The notes below the pieces were generated by a model that was not told the origin of the DNA, searched no databases, and saw only the letters and a list, made by a program, of their open reading frames with translations. The position numbers were made by a program, and so were the translations under genes. This document shows positions 1 through 6,313 of a stretch of DNA of 16,726 nt, in pieces (the stretch's first letter is position 1; the number at the start of each line of letters is the position of its first letter). Source of the stretch: an uncultured bacterium (GTDB lineage: Bacteria > Planctomycetota > UBA1135 > GCA-002686595); NCBI GenBank assembly GCA_913058555.1, contig CAJXRJ010000075.1, positions 1 to 16,726 of the forward strand, written 5' to 3'.

Positions 1-27
1 GGGCTCGGAGATGTGTATAAGAGACAG
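1..27 (+). other. Residual Nextera/Tn5 sequencing adapter
   Basis: The first 27 bases match the 3' part of the Illumina Nextera read-2 adapter, and positions 9-27 are the 19-base Tn5 mosaic end AGATGTGTATAAGAGACAG. This is library-preparation sequence left at a contig end, not genomic DNA. Genomic sequence therefore begins at about 28. Any reading frame starting before 28 is partly artificial. Confidence 0.97.
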
Positions 28-132
28 GGGCGGGGGGCACGGCGCAGACCAGGATGGCAAGTCGAGGCCGGCAATTGGGCCCCGGGCCCATCGGATCCTG
101 CCCACCTCCGCGCACGTGGCGGTGTGTCCCTT

Positions 133-170
133 CCGCCTGGCCCAAATTACGGGGCCAGGCGGGCTTTTCT
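133..170 (+). terminator. Rho-independent terminator or attenuator-like hairpin
   Basis: An 11-base-pair perfect stem (133-143 with 152-162, CCGCCTGGCCC paired with GGGCCAGGCGG) closes an 8-base loop and is followed by GCTTTTCT at 163-170. The U-tract lies only on the plus side, so it would stop plus-strand transcripts. No plus frame has a stop codon between the adapter and this hairpin, so it is not an obvious end of a protein gene. It could terminate a non-coding RNA cut by the contig edge or act as an attenuator in the antiporter leader. Confidence 0.6.
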
Positions 171-284
171 CTCCCGAGACCCCCGAAGACAGTCGGAGAA
201 AGGGCGAAGTTGCCCGATGTTGCTTTAGGCCTTGCGCGGCCTCGACGATATCGACGGAACAAGAGTCTGTCCCCGGGCTTCTCC

Positions 285-313
285 TTGCGATTGACCTCCG
301 CGCGCTGGATAGT
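285..313 (+). promoter_or_regulatory. Weak sigma70-like promoter candidate for the antiporter operon
   Basis: TTGCGA (285-290, four of six matches to TTGACA) and GATAGT (308-313, four of six to TATAAT) are separated by exactly 17 bases. A start near 320 would give a leader of about 135 bases before the first gene. In GC-rich DNA such matches arise by chance, so this is only a candidate. Confidence 0.22.
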
Positions 314-455
314 CACAGACCGTGGACTCACCGCCGAAGCTCACGTTTCTCAGGTCCCCCGCAGGTCTTTCGCTGGCCCCCGTCACGTCTTCGGTTCCTC
401 CGACGACGCGGAGTGAGGGCTCGCACTCACCATCCCCACTACGCACTCACCGCCG

Positions 456-932
456 TTGCGTTCCCTAAGCCTTGCGCTCCTCCTCGCCGCCCTCTGGACG
501 GCCATGTCCGGCCATTTCGAGGGATTGATCCTCGCGATGGGCGCGGCATCCGTGTTCCTCGCGGTCTGGCTTGCCCAGAAGATGAAGCTCGTCGACGAAG
601 AGGGGACGCCGGTGGAAGTCGCAGGGGGCATTCTGCCCTACGCCATATGGCTCCTCCGCGAGGTGATGAAGTCCAACGTCGCCGTGGGCAAGATCATCGT
701 GTCGAAGGAGGCCAGGATCGCTCCGGAGGTCCTCGAAGTGCCGGACGGCCAGGGGAGCGATCTGGGCCGGGCCCTCTATGCCAATAGCATTTCCCTTACA
801 CCGGGAACCGTGACCCTGGAGTCCGACGGAAAGATGATGCGTGTTCACGCCCTCCGGGACGACATCGCGGGTGATGTCAAAGAAGGCGAAATGTCCAGGC
901 GCGTGGCCCAAGTCGACGGAGCAAGTCGCTGA
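456..932 (+). CDS. mrpE: Na+/H+ antiporter subunit E (MrpE/MnhE family)
   Basis: This 158-residue protein is a small membrane subunit of the Mrp/Mnh-type cation/proton antiporter in the inner membrane. The N-terminus has two hydrophobic segments (about residues 4-16 and 22-42) separated by the family-typical W-x3-SG turn. The rest is a mostly soluble domain with the ANSISLTPGTVTLE stretch (about residues 109-122) characteristic of MrpE. Length matches the family (about 160). The start is TTG at 456: it is the only usual start codon after the in-frame stop at 414-416 that keeps the first helix, but it lacks a clear Shine-Dalgarno. ATG 504 would remove that helix. It is the first gene of the operon and shares one base with the next gene (TGATG). 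Confidence 0.93.
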   Translation: MRSLSLALLLAALWTAMSGHFEGLILAMGAASVFLAVWLAQKMKLVDEEGTPVEVAGGILPYAIWLLREVMKSNVAVGKIIVSKEARIAPEVLEVPDGQGSDLGRALYANSISLTPGTVTLESDGKMMRVHALRDDIAGDVKEGEMSRRVAQVDGASR

Positions 933-1207
933 TGTACTCCGTTGCTTCTCTCTTGTTGCTCGTCGGAATGGGGCTTGCGCTTTGGCGTGCCCTCAAGGGG
1001 CCGACGGTCTTCGATCGCATCCTCGCGGTCAACGTCTTCGGCACGGCCACCGTGCTGATGGTCTCTGTGATTGGGTTCATGGGCACCTCCCGCGACCTTG
1101 TGGACATCGCACTGATCTACGCGCTCATTTCCTTCACGGGCACGATGGCTGTGCTCCGCTTCGTGGAATACGACGAAGACCGAAAACGAGCGGAGGCGAG
1201 CCGATGA
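932..1207 (+). CDS. mrpF: Na+/H+ antiporter subunit F (MrpF/MnhF family)
   Basis: This 91-residue three-helix membrane protein is the F subunit of the Mrp antiporter. The family pattern is clear: GPTVFDRILAVN at residues 23-34 and DLVDIALIYALISF near residues 55-68, each followed by hydrophobic helix, with a short charged C-terminus. Length is normal for MrpF (about 90). The ATG overlaps the mrpE stop by one base, with GGAG about 10 bases upstream. Its stop overlaps the start of mrpG by four bases (ATGA), which suggests translational coupling. MrpF alone has no known catalytic activity; it is an assembly component of the E-F-G module. Confidence 0.95.
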   Translation: MYSVASLLLLVGMGLALWRALKGPTVFDRILAVNVFGTATVLMVSVIGFMGTSRDLVDIALIYALISFTGTMAVLRFVEYDEDRKRAEASR

Positions 1208-1587
1208 GTGTTGTCCTCGACATCCTCTCGTGGATCTTGCTGATCTCGGGGGGCTTGGTGAGCATCGTTGCAGGGATCGGCTTGATTCGTTTTCCCGACG
1301 TCTTCAGCCGGATGCACGCGGCGAGCATGCTCGACACCCTGGGAGCGGGCTGCGTTCTCCTCGGGTTGATCCTCCAGGCCGGTTTCGGAGTGATCGGACT
1401 GAAGCTGATCATCGTGTTCTTCCTCCTGGCCATTACGACCACTTCTGCGGGGCACGCCCTCGCGAAATCCGCCCTTGCTTCGGGGCTCAGGCCCAAGGAC
1501 AAGGACGGCAACGATATCGCCATTCGCGGCAGCGGAGCAGAACATGACATGCCCGAAGAATCGGAGGTGTCGTCATCGAAGCGCTGA
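1204..1587 (+). CDS. mrpG: Na+/H+ antiporter subunit G (MrpG/MnhG family)
   Basis: This 127-residue protein has three predicted transmembrane helices (about residues 5-27, 42-60 and 65-83) and a hydrophilic charged tail of about 40 residues. The RFPDVFSRMHAASMLDTLGAG region (about 29-49) is the signature of MrpG, where a conserved Arg-Phe-Pro-Asp and a Met-His precede a Thr-Leu-Gly. The start at 1204 has a GGAGG at about 1192-1196 and forms an ATGA overlap with mrpF. Its 3' end carries a GGAGGT site and probably overlaps the beginning of the next gene, if that gene starts at 1575. Confidence 0.95.
   Translation: MSVVLDILSWILLISGGLVSIVAGIGLIRFPDVFSRMHAASMLDTLGAGCVLLGLILQAGFGVIGLKLIIVFFLLAITTTSAGHALAKSALASGLRPKDKDGNDIAIRGSGAEHDMPEESEVSSSKR
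1563..1568 (+). promoter_or_regulatory. Ribosome binding site pointing to a non-standard ATC start
   Basis: GGAGGT lies inside the end of mrpG. Six bases downstream, at 1575, in the frame of the next gene, is ATC followed by codons for E-A-L-I-D-I-V-L-L. That would add ten residues to the GTG start at 1605 and complete the first helix. No ATG, GTG or TTG in that frame sits at a suitable distance from this site. Confidence 0.5.
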
Positions 1588-1604
1588 TTGACATTGTCCT
1601 GCTC

Positions 1605-2642
1605 GTGTTCCTGCTCGCGATCGCCTTCAAGGCGTGCGTGACCCGGAACCTCTTCGAGGCGGCCATGCTCTTCGGCATCTTCAGCTTCCTCTCGGCTACG
1701 CTGTTTGTCGTGCTCGACGCCGCAGACGTCGCCATGACGGAAGCGGCCGTGGGCGCGGGCGTCTCGACGATCTTGATGCTCAGCACCCTCGCGGTGACCG
1801 GGCACAGCGTCCGGCCCGGACCGAAGGGGCGCCAGATGCTCAGCGCGGCCGTTGCGGTGGCCCTCGGGTTGACGCTCATCTACGCCACCCTCGACATGCC
1901 GAAGCTCGGGGATCCGACGGCTCCGGTCCACACCGACGCCCTGGCGAAGCACTACATCGAAGTCTCTCCGGTCGAGACGGGCATTCCGAACATGGTGACG
2001 CCGCTGCTCGCGAGCTACCGGGGCTACGACACGTTCGGCGAAACCGCCGTGGTGTTCACGGCCGGTATCGGTGTCCTCGCGCTCATCGGCAGGCGCCGCC
2101 GCAAGGACGGCTCGCTCGTGGAGGATGGCAAAGGGGAGGACGCCACGGTCGAGAAGCATCGCGTGCTCCGGGTCGTGTCGAAGCAGCTGATCCCGGCGAT
2201 CTTGCTGTATGCCGGGTACGTCCAGGCCCACGGGGACTTTGGCCCTGGCGGTGGCTTCCAGGCGGGCGTGATCTTTGCCAGCGGGCTGATGCTCTACATG
2301 CTCCTCGTCGGAATCGACGAAGCCGAGCGCGTTTTGAAGCCGAGGGTCATGGAGCTGCTCATCGCCATCGGGCTCCTCATCTACGGCGGCGTTGGCGTGA
2401 TCAACATGCTCCAGGGCGGGGCTTTCCTCGATTACACGACCCTCGCCCACGACGGTCAGCACGGCCTCCACTACGGCATTTTGGCCGTGGAGCTTGGTGT
2501 CGGAATCACGGTTACGGCCGTCATCACGACCATCATTTATGCCTTCGCCGGCCACATGCGCGCGCGGCAGGTTGAGGGACATGGGCATTCTGATGCGCCG
2601 GAAGGCGCCCAGGCCCAAGTCCTCGAAGGGGAGGGTGCCTGA
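1605..2642 (+). CDS. Fused MbhD/MbhE/MrpB antiporter subunit (DUF4040 plus MnhB domains)
   Basis: This protein joins parts that are often separate. Residues about 1-95 resemble MbhD/DUF4040, the C-terminal part of MrpA, with the DAADVAMTEAAVGAG signature at 38-52. Residues about 125-162 resemble MbhE (RGYDTFGETAVVF). Residues about 185-325 are an MrpB/MnhB domain with the HGDFGPGGGFQAGVI signature at 209-223. It should be a proton-path and scaffold subunit in the inner membrane. GTG 1605 gives 345 residues; the ribosome binding site at 1563-1568 instead favours ATC at 1575, giving 355. GTG 1605 has no visible Shine-Dalgarno and cuts into the first helix. The gap to mrpC is two bases. Domain identity is clear; the start is not. 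Confidence 0.92.
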   Translation: MFLLAIAFKACVTRNLFEAAMLFGIFSFLSATLFVVLDAADVAMTEAAVGAGVSTILMLSTLAVTGHSVRPGPKGRQMLSAAVAVALGLTLIYATLDMPKLGDPTAPVHTDALAKHYIEVSPVETGIPNMVTPLLASYRGYDTFGETAVVFTAGIGVLALIGRRRRKDGSLVEDGKGEDATVEKHRVLRVVSKQLIPAILLYAGYVQAHGDFGPGGGFQAGVIFASGLMLYMLLVGIDEAERVLKPRVMELLIAIGLLIYGGVGVINMLQGGAFLDYTTLAHDGQHGLHYGILAVELGVGITVTAVITTIIYAFAGHMRARQVEGHGHSDAPEGAQAQVLEGEGA

Positions 2643-2644
2643 CC

Positions 2645-2998
2645 ATGGAGTCCCTCGGCCTCTTCAACTACTGGGTCTTCATCGCCCTCATGATGAGCGG
2701 CTTCTATCTGCTGCTCTCTGCCCGCAACCTGATCAAGAAGGTCATCGGTCTGAACCTGTTCCAGACTTCTGTCTTCGTGTTCTACATCAGCACCGGCAAG
2801 GTTGAAGGCGGCGCAGTGCCGATCGCGGCCCCTGGCGTTGACGTGTACAGCAACCCGCTTCCCCACGTTCTGATCCTGACCGCCATCGTGGTCGGGGTTG
2901 CGAGCACCGCCATTGGCCTATCCTTGATCCTGCGCATCAAAGACGAATACGGCACCATTGAAGAGGACGAAGTGGACGCCCAGGACGTGCTCTCATGA
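2645..2998 (+). CDS. mrpC: Na+/H+ antiporter subunit C (MrpC/MnhC, NuoK-like)
   Basis: This 117-residue protein has three transmembrane helices, as in NuoK and MrpC. The NLIKKVIGLNLFQTSVFVFYI stretch (about 28-48) is the core family signature, and NPLPHVLILTAIVVGVAS (about 70-87) forms the third helix with the conserved Pro-His-Val-Leu-Ile-Leu-Thr. The C-terminus is short and acidic. In complex I, NuoK carries intramembrane Glu residues used in proton transfer; here the family role is in the link between the B and D subunits. A GGAGGG site precedes ATG 2645. The stop overlaps the next start as ATGA (2995-2998). Confidence 0.95.
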   Translation: MESLGLFNYWVFIALMMSGFYLLLSARNLIKKVIGLNLFQTSVFVFYISTGKVEGGAVPIAAPGVDVYSNPLPHVLILTAIVVGVASTAIGLSLILRIKDEYGTIEEDEVDAQDVLS

Positions 2999-4503
2999 TC
3001 GAGTCCAACGCGATCATTTTGGCGGTGGTCCTGCCGCTCCTGGCGGCGCCCCTTTGCATCCTTGCCGGCCGTGGCGCCTGGGCGTGGGTGATCTCCATGG
3101 TCACAGCTTGGAGCTCCTTCGGGCTGTCCCTTGGACTGCTCGCGAAGGTGCGCTCCGAAGGTATCCTGCGCTACGCCGTCGGCGGCTGGGACGCTCCCGT
3201 CGGCATCGAGTATCGCCTCGACACCCTGGGGGCCCTCGTCATGGTGGTCGTCACGGGCATCGCGTCGATCGTGCTGCCCTATTCGTGGAAGAGCATCCAG
3301 AAGGAAGTCGATGAGCACAAGCACACGTGGTTCTACGCGTGCCTCTGCCTGTGCTTCGCGGGGCTGCTCGGGATCCCTGTCACCGGCGACGCGTTCAACC
3401 TGTTCGTGTTCCTCGAGATCAGCTCGCTGTCGACGTACGTGCTCGTGGCCATGGGCCGGGACCGGAGGGCACTCACCGCGGCCTTCCGCTACCTGTTGAT
3501 CGGCACCGTCGGCGCGACGTTCTATCTCCTGGGCGTCGGGTTCATGTACATGATGACGGGTACGCTGAACATCGAGGACCTGAGTCGGCAGCTTGCCGAA
3601 GTGGGGCCCGATGGCGTGACCCCCCTGCATGCTACGACCACGATTCGGGCGGCCCTCGCGTTCCTCTCGGTGGGCATCTGCCTCAAGATCGCGCTCTTCC
3701 CCCTGCACCTTTGGCTGCCGAACGTCTACGCCTACGCGCCGAGCGTGGTGAGTGCTTTCCTGAGCGCGACCGCGACGAAGGTCGCGATCCTCGTGCTGCT
3801 GCGGGTTTTCTACACGATCGATGGGGCGGCCTCGCCCTTCGAGACCCTGCCGCTGGCGGACACGTTGGTGCCCTTTGCGGTGGCGGGCGCCGTGGTCGCG
3901 TCCTTCCTGGCCATCTACCAGCGCGATGTGAAGCGGCTCCTGGCCTATTCGAGCATCGCCCAGGTCGGCTACATGGTGGTCGGCATCGGGCTAGCCACCG
4001 AGGCTGGCCTCGCGGCGGGACTGCTGCACCTCTTCAACCACGCGCTGATCAAGGGCGCTCTGTTCTGCGCCATCGGATGCGTGGTCTACCGCGTCGGCAG
4101 CGCCCGGCTTGAGCTACTGCGCGGCGTCGGCCGTCAGATGCCGTTGACAGCGACGGCGCTCGTATTGGGCGGGCTCAGCCTCGTGGGTGTGCCGCTCACG
4201 GCGGGGTTCGTCTCCAAGTGGGCCCTCTTGAGCGCTGTGGTGAACGACGGCCGCTGGATCACCGCCGGGCTGATCATCGTGAGCTCCCTGCTCTCCGTGA
4301 TCTACGTCGGCCAGTTCCTGCACGTGATGCTGATTCGGACCCGCCCCAAGGATGCGGCCCCATTGACGGAGGCGCCCATGTGGATGGTCGTGCCTACCCT
4401 GGTGCTGGCTGCCATGAACCTGTGGTTCGGCATCTTCGACGAGACGGCGGCCGAGGTCGCCCGTGAGGCGGCGGCTTCGCTGATCGCGGAGGTCTCCCGA
4501 TGA
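2995..4503 (+). CDS. mrpD: Antiporter pump subunit D (MrpD/MnhD, NuoM/N-like)
   Basis: This 502-residue polytopic protein belongs to the proton-conducting Proton_antipo_M family and is of normal length for MrpD. The expected intramembrane charges are visible: Glu141 in FVFLEISSLS, Lys231 and His238 in CLKIALFPLHLWLP, Lys262 in SATATKVAIL, and Lys353 in NHALIKGALF. These form the half-channel axis used by the family for ion translocation. It overlaps mrpC and the following gene by four bases each. It has the features of a working pump subunit and is the most MrpD-like of the three pump proteins here. About 14 transmembrane helices are expected. Confidence 0.94.
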   Translation: MIESNAIILAVVLPLLAAPLCILAGRGAWAWVISMVTAWSSFGLSLGLLAKVRSEGILRYAVGGWDAPVGIEYRLDTLGALVMVVVTGIASIVLPYSWKSIQKEVDEHKHTWFYACLCLCFAGLLGIPVTGDAFNLFVFLEISSLSTYVLVAMGRDRRALTAAFRYLLIGTVGATFYLLGVGFMYMMTGTLNIEDLSRQLAEVGPDGVTPLHATTTIRAALAFLSVGICLKIALFPLHLWLPNVYAYAPSVVSAFLSATATKVAILVLLRVFYTIDGAASPFETLPLADTLVPFAVAGAVVASFLAIYQRDVKRLLAYSSIAQVGYMVVGIGLATEAGLAAGLLHLFNHALIKGALFCAIGCVVYRVGSARLELLRGVGRQMPLTATALVLGGLSLVGVPLTAGFVSKWALLSAVVNDGRWITAGLIIVSSLLSVIYVGQFLHVMLIRTRPKDAAPLTEAPMWMVVPTLVLAAMNLWFGIFDETAAEVAREAAASLIAEVSR

Positions 4504-5987
4504 TCGATTCCAACACAGCGTTGCTGGCGGCGATGATCCTGCCGCTCGTGGGGGCGTTCCTCGTCCTCTTGACGGGCAAGTGGCCCAACGTCCGGGAGGC
4601 CGTGTCCCTGGTGATCGGCGTCCTCACGTTCTTCTGCGTCGCGAGCGTCGCCCAGGGCGTGCTCTCGAGCGAGGTCGTTGCCGCGGAGATCGCCGAGCCC
4701 GTGAAGGGCCTGCGGCTGGCCTTCAACGTCGAGCCCCTCGGCTTGCTCTTTGCGCTCGTGGCGAGCCTGCTGTGGCCGATCACCACGCTGTACGCCATTG
4801 GCTACATGCGTGAGCACCACGAGGTGAACCAGACCCGGTTCTATTGCTTCTTCGCGATCTCCATCGCCGCGGTCTTGGCCCTGGCGTTCAGCGCGAACCT
4901 CGCGACCCTCTTCGTCTGCTACGAAGCGATCACCCTGGCGACCTTCCCGCTGGTGACCCACGGGAACGACCGCGCCGCCTGGCGGGCGGGCCGGATCTAC
5001 TTGGGCATTCTGATGGGCACGTCCATCGGGCTGTTGCTCTTCGGGTGCGTCGCGGTCTACGGGGTCGCGGGCACCACGGAGTTCACCCAAGGCGGCGTCC
5101 TCAGCGGGCCCCTCGCGGAAGGCAAGGTCTCCAAGGCCGTCCTCGGCGTGATCCTCGGGCTTTTCGTCTTTGGTGCCGGCAAGGCGGCGGTCATGCCGGT
5201 GCACCGCTGGCTGCCCAATGCCATGGTCGCCCCGACGCCCGTGAGCGCCCTGCTCCACGCGGTGGCCGTGGTGAAGGCGGGAGTGTTCACGATCCTCAAG
5301 GTGGTGATCTACATCTTCGGGATCGACCTGGTGCGGGACCTCGACGCCCACACGGTCCTGGCCTACGTCGCCGGGTTCACTGTGGTCGCGGCATCAGTGA
5401 TCGCGCTCGGGAAAGACAACCTCAAGGAGCGCCTCGCGTATTCGACCATCGGCCAGCTCAGCTACATCGTGCTGGGGGCCTTGGTCGCAACGGAAACCTC
5501 GACGCAGGGGGCAGCGATGCATATCGCGACCCACGCGGCGGGCAAGATCACGCTCTTCTTTGGTGCCGGGGTGATCCTCATCTCGGCGCATATCAAGAAC
5601 GTCTCAGAGCTCGACGGCATCGGCAAACGCATGCCGATCACCATGGCATGCTTCTTTGTGGGCGCGCTCTCGATCATCGGACTGCCGCCCGCGGGGGGCA
5701 TGTGGAGCAAGCTGCTCCTGGTCCAGGGGACGGCTGAGGCGGGGGAGTGGGTGCTCGTTGGAGCCTTCCTCGTGAGTTCGCTCCTGAACATCGTGTACCT
5801 CCTGTCGATCCCCATGCGTGCGTTCCTGCGGCCGCTGTCCGAGAAGGCCCTGGCCCATCCCCACGGGGAGGCGCCGATGACCTCGCGCATTGCCATGGTC
5901 GCCACGGCTTCCTTGACCGTGCTGCTCTTTGTCCAGCCGGCCTTCGTCTACGACCTGATCCAGCGCATATCGGAGGTGGCACCGTGA
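4500..5987 (+). CDS. Second pump subunit, NuoL/MrpA-N-terminal-like
   Basis: This 495-residue membrane protein is a second Proton_antipo_M homologue. Glu142 in CYEAITLATFP, Lys228 and His235 in GAGKAAVMPVHRWLP, the PTPVSALLHA block (246-254), Lys259, and Lys349 in AAGKITLFFGAG supply the full set of intramembrane charges. The HRWLPNAMVAPTPVSALLHA pattern is closer to NuoL and the N-terminal part of MrpA than to MrpD. Because the MrpA C-terminal part is encoded separately upstream (1605-2642), this may replace the MrpA N-terminal part, though at 495 residues it is shorter. A GGAGGT sits six bases before ATG 4500, with ATGA and GTGA overlaps at its two ends. Confidence 0.9.
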   Translation: MIDSNTALLAAMILPLVGAFLVLLTGKWPNVREAVSLVIGVLTFFCVASVAQGVLSSEVVAAEIAEPVKGLRLAFNVEPLGLLFALVASLLWPITTLYAIGYMREHHEVNQTRFYCFFAISIAAVLALAFSANLATLFVCYEAITLATFPLVTHGNDRAAWRAGRIYLGILMGTSIGLLLFGCVAVYGVAGTTEFTQGGVLSGPLAEGKVSKAVLGVILGLFVFGAGKAAVMPVHRWLPNAMVAPTPVSALLHAVAVVKAGVFTILKVVIYIFGIDLVRDLDAHTVLAYVAGFTVVAASVIALGKDNLKERLAYSTIGQLSYIVLGALVATETSTQGAAMHIATHAAGKITLFFGAGVILISAHIKNVSELDGIGKRMPITMACFFVGALSIIGLPPAGGMWSKLLLVQGTAEAGEWVLVGAFLVSSLLNIVYLLSIPMRAFLRPLSEKALAHPHGEAPMTSRIAMVATASLTVLLFVQPAFVYDLIQRISEVAP

Positions 5988-6313
5988 GCGGTCCCCACAA
6001 GGGTTCCCAATCCCAGGGCGGCTCTGGCGACGGCGATCATTCGACCGATCATCCCCCTGAGCACGACTTCACAGGGCCTCTTAGCCCTAAGACGGCCAAG
6101 CAGATCAAGATCTTCCTCGGGTGCTCGGTGGTGCTCTTCATCGCCGACTTCTTCGTGAAGCGACACACCCACCCTGGCGTGGACGACCTACCGGGTTTCT
6201 ACCCCGTCTACGGCTTCGTGGGCTGCGTGGTCTTGGTGCTGGTCGCCAAGGAAATGCGCAAGGTCCTGATGCGTGACGAGTCGTACTACGACACCCCGGA
6301 GGACGAGCAATGA
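5984..6313 (+). CDS. Small two-helix membrane protein in the antiporter operon, function unknown
   Basis: This 109-residue protein belongs to no named family I recognise. The first 32 residues are hydrophilic and His/Asp/Gly/Ser-rich. Two hydrophobic segments follow, at about 41-57 and 72-88, joined by KRHTHPGVDDLPGF. The tail is charged (KEMRKVLMRDESYYD, about 89-103). The start is GTG 5984, with GGAGGT six bases upstream at 5972-5977, and it overlaps both neighbours by four bases (GTGA and ATGA). Such coupling on both sides argues for a stoichiometric subunit or assembly factor joining the second and third pump proteins. The gene call is secure; the role is inferred from position only. Confidence 0.88.
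   Translation: MSGPHKGSQSQGGSGDGDHSTDHPPEHDFTGPLSPKTAKQIKIFLGCSVVLFIADFFVKRHTHPGVDDLPGFYPVYGFVGCVVLVLVAKEMRKVLMRDESYYDTPEDEQ

Larger units (their letters stand above)
28..455. other. Non-coding leader upstream of the antiporter operon
   Basis: No convincing protein is encoded here. All three plus frames are open across 28-132, but their translations are Arg/Pro-rich and look like GC-driven chance frames. The stretch holds a terminator-like hairpin (133-170), a weak promoter candidate (285-313), and three copies of ACTCACC (326-332, 425-431, 445-451). Two of these extend to the 11-base repeat ACTCACCGCCG (326-336 and 445-455), the second directly abutting the TTG start of the first antiporter gene. 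I recognise no riboswitch or known small RNA. Confidence 0.6.

Noticed and set aside
28..170. Known structured RNA (SRP RNA, RNase P, tmRNA or tRNA) before the hairpin
   Set aside because: I looked for their conserved cores and recognised none, so only the terminator-like hairpin is reported.
202..215. Small GGGC/GCCC hairpin in the leader
   Set aside because: A 4-base stem with a 6-base loop is too short to separate from chance in DNA of this composition.
11..787. 258-codon plus-strand frame starting in the left edge
   Set aside because: Its first codons are adapter sequence, its composition is Arg/Pro/Gly-rich, and it overlaps the well supported mrpE in another frame.
1134..2618. 494-codon open frame on the minus strand opposite the antiporter genes
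   Set aside because: It is a GC-rich shadow: Arg/Glu/His/Asp-rich with no domain, and it overlaps clearly recognised MrpF, MrpG and MrpB-type genes.
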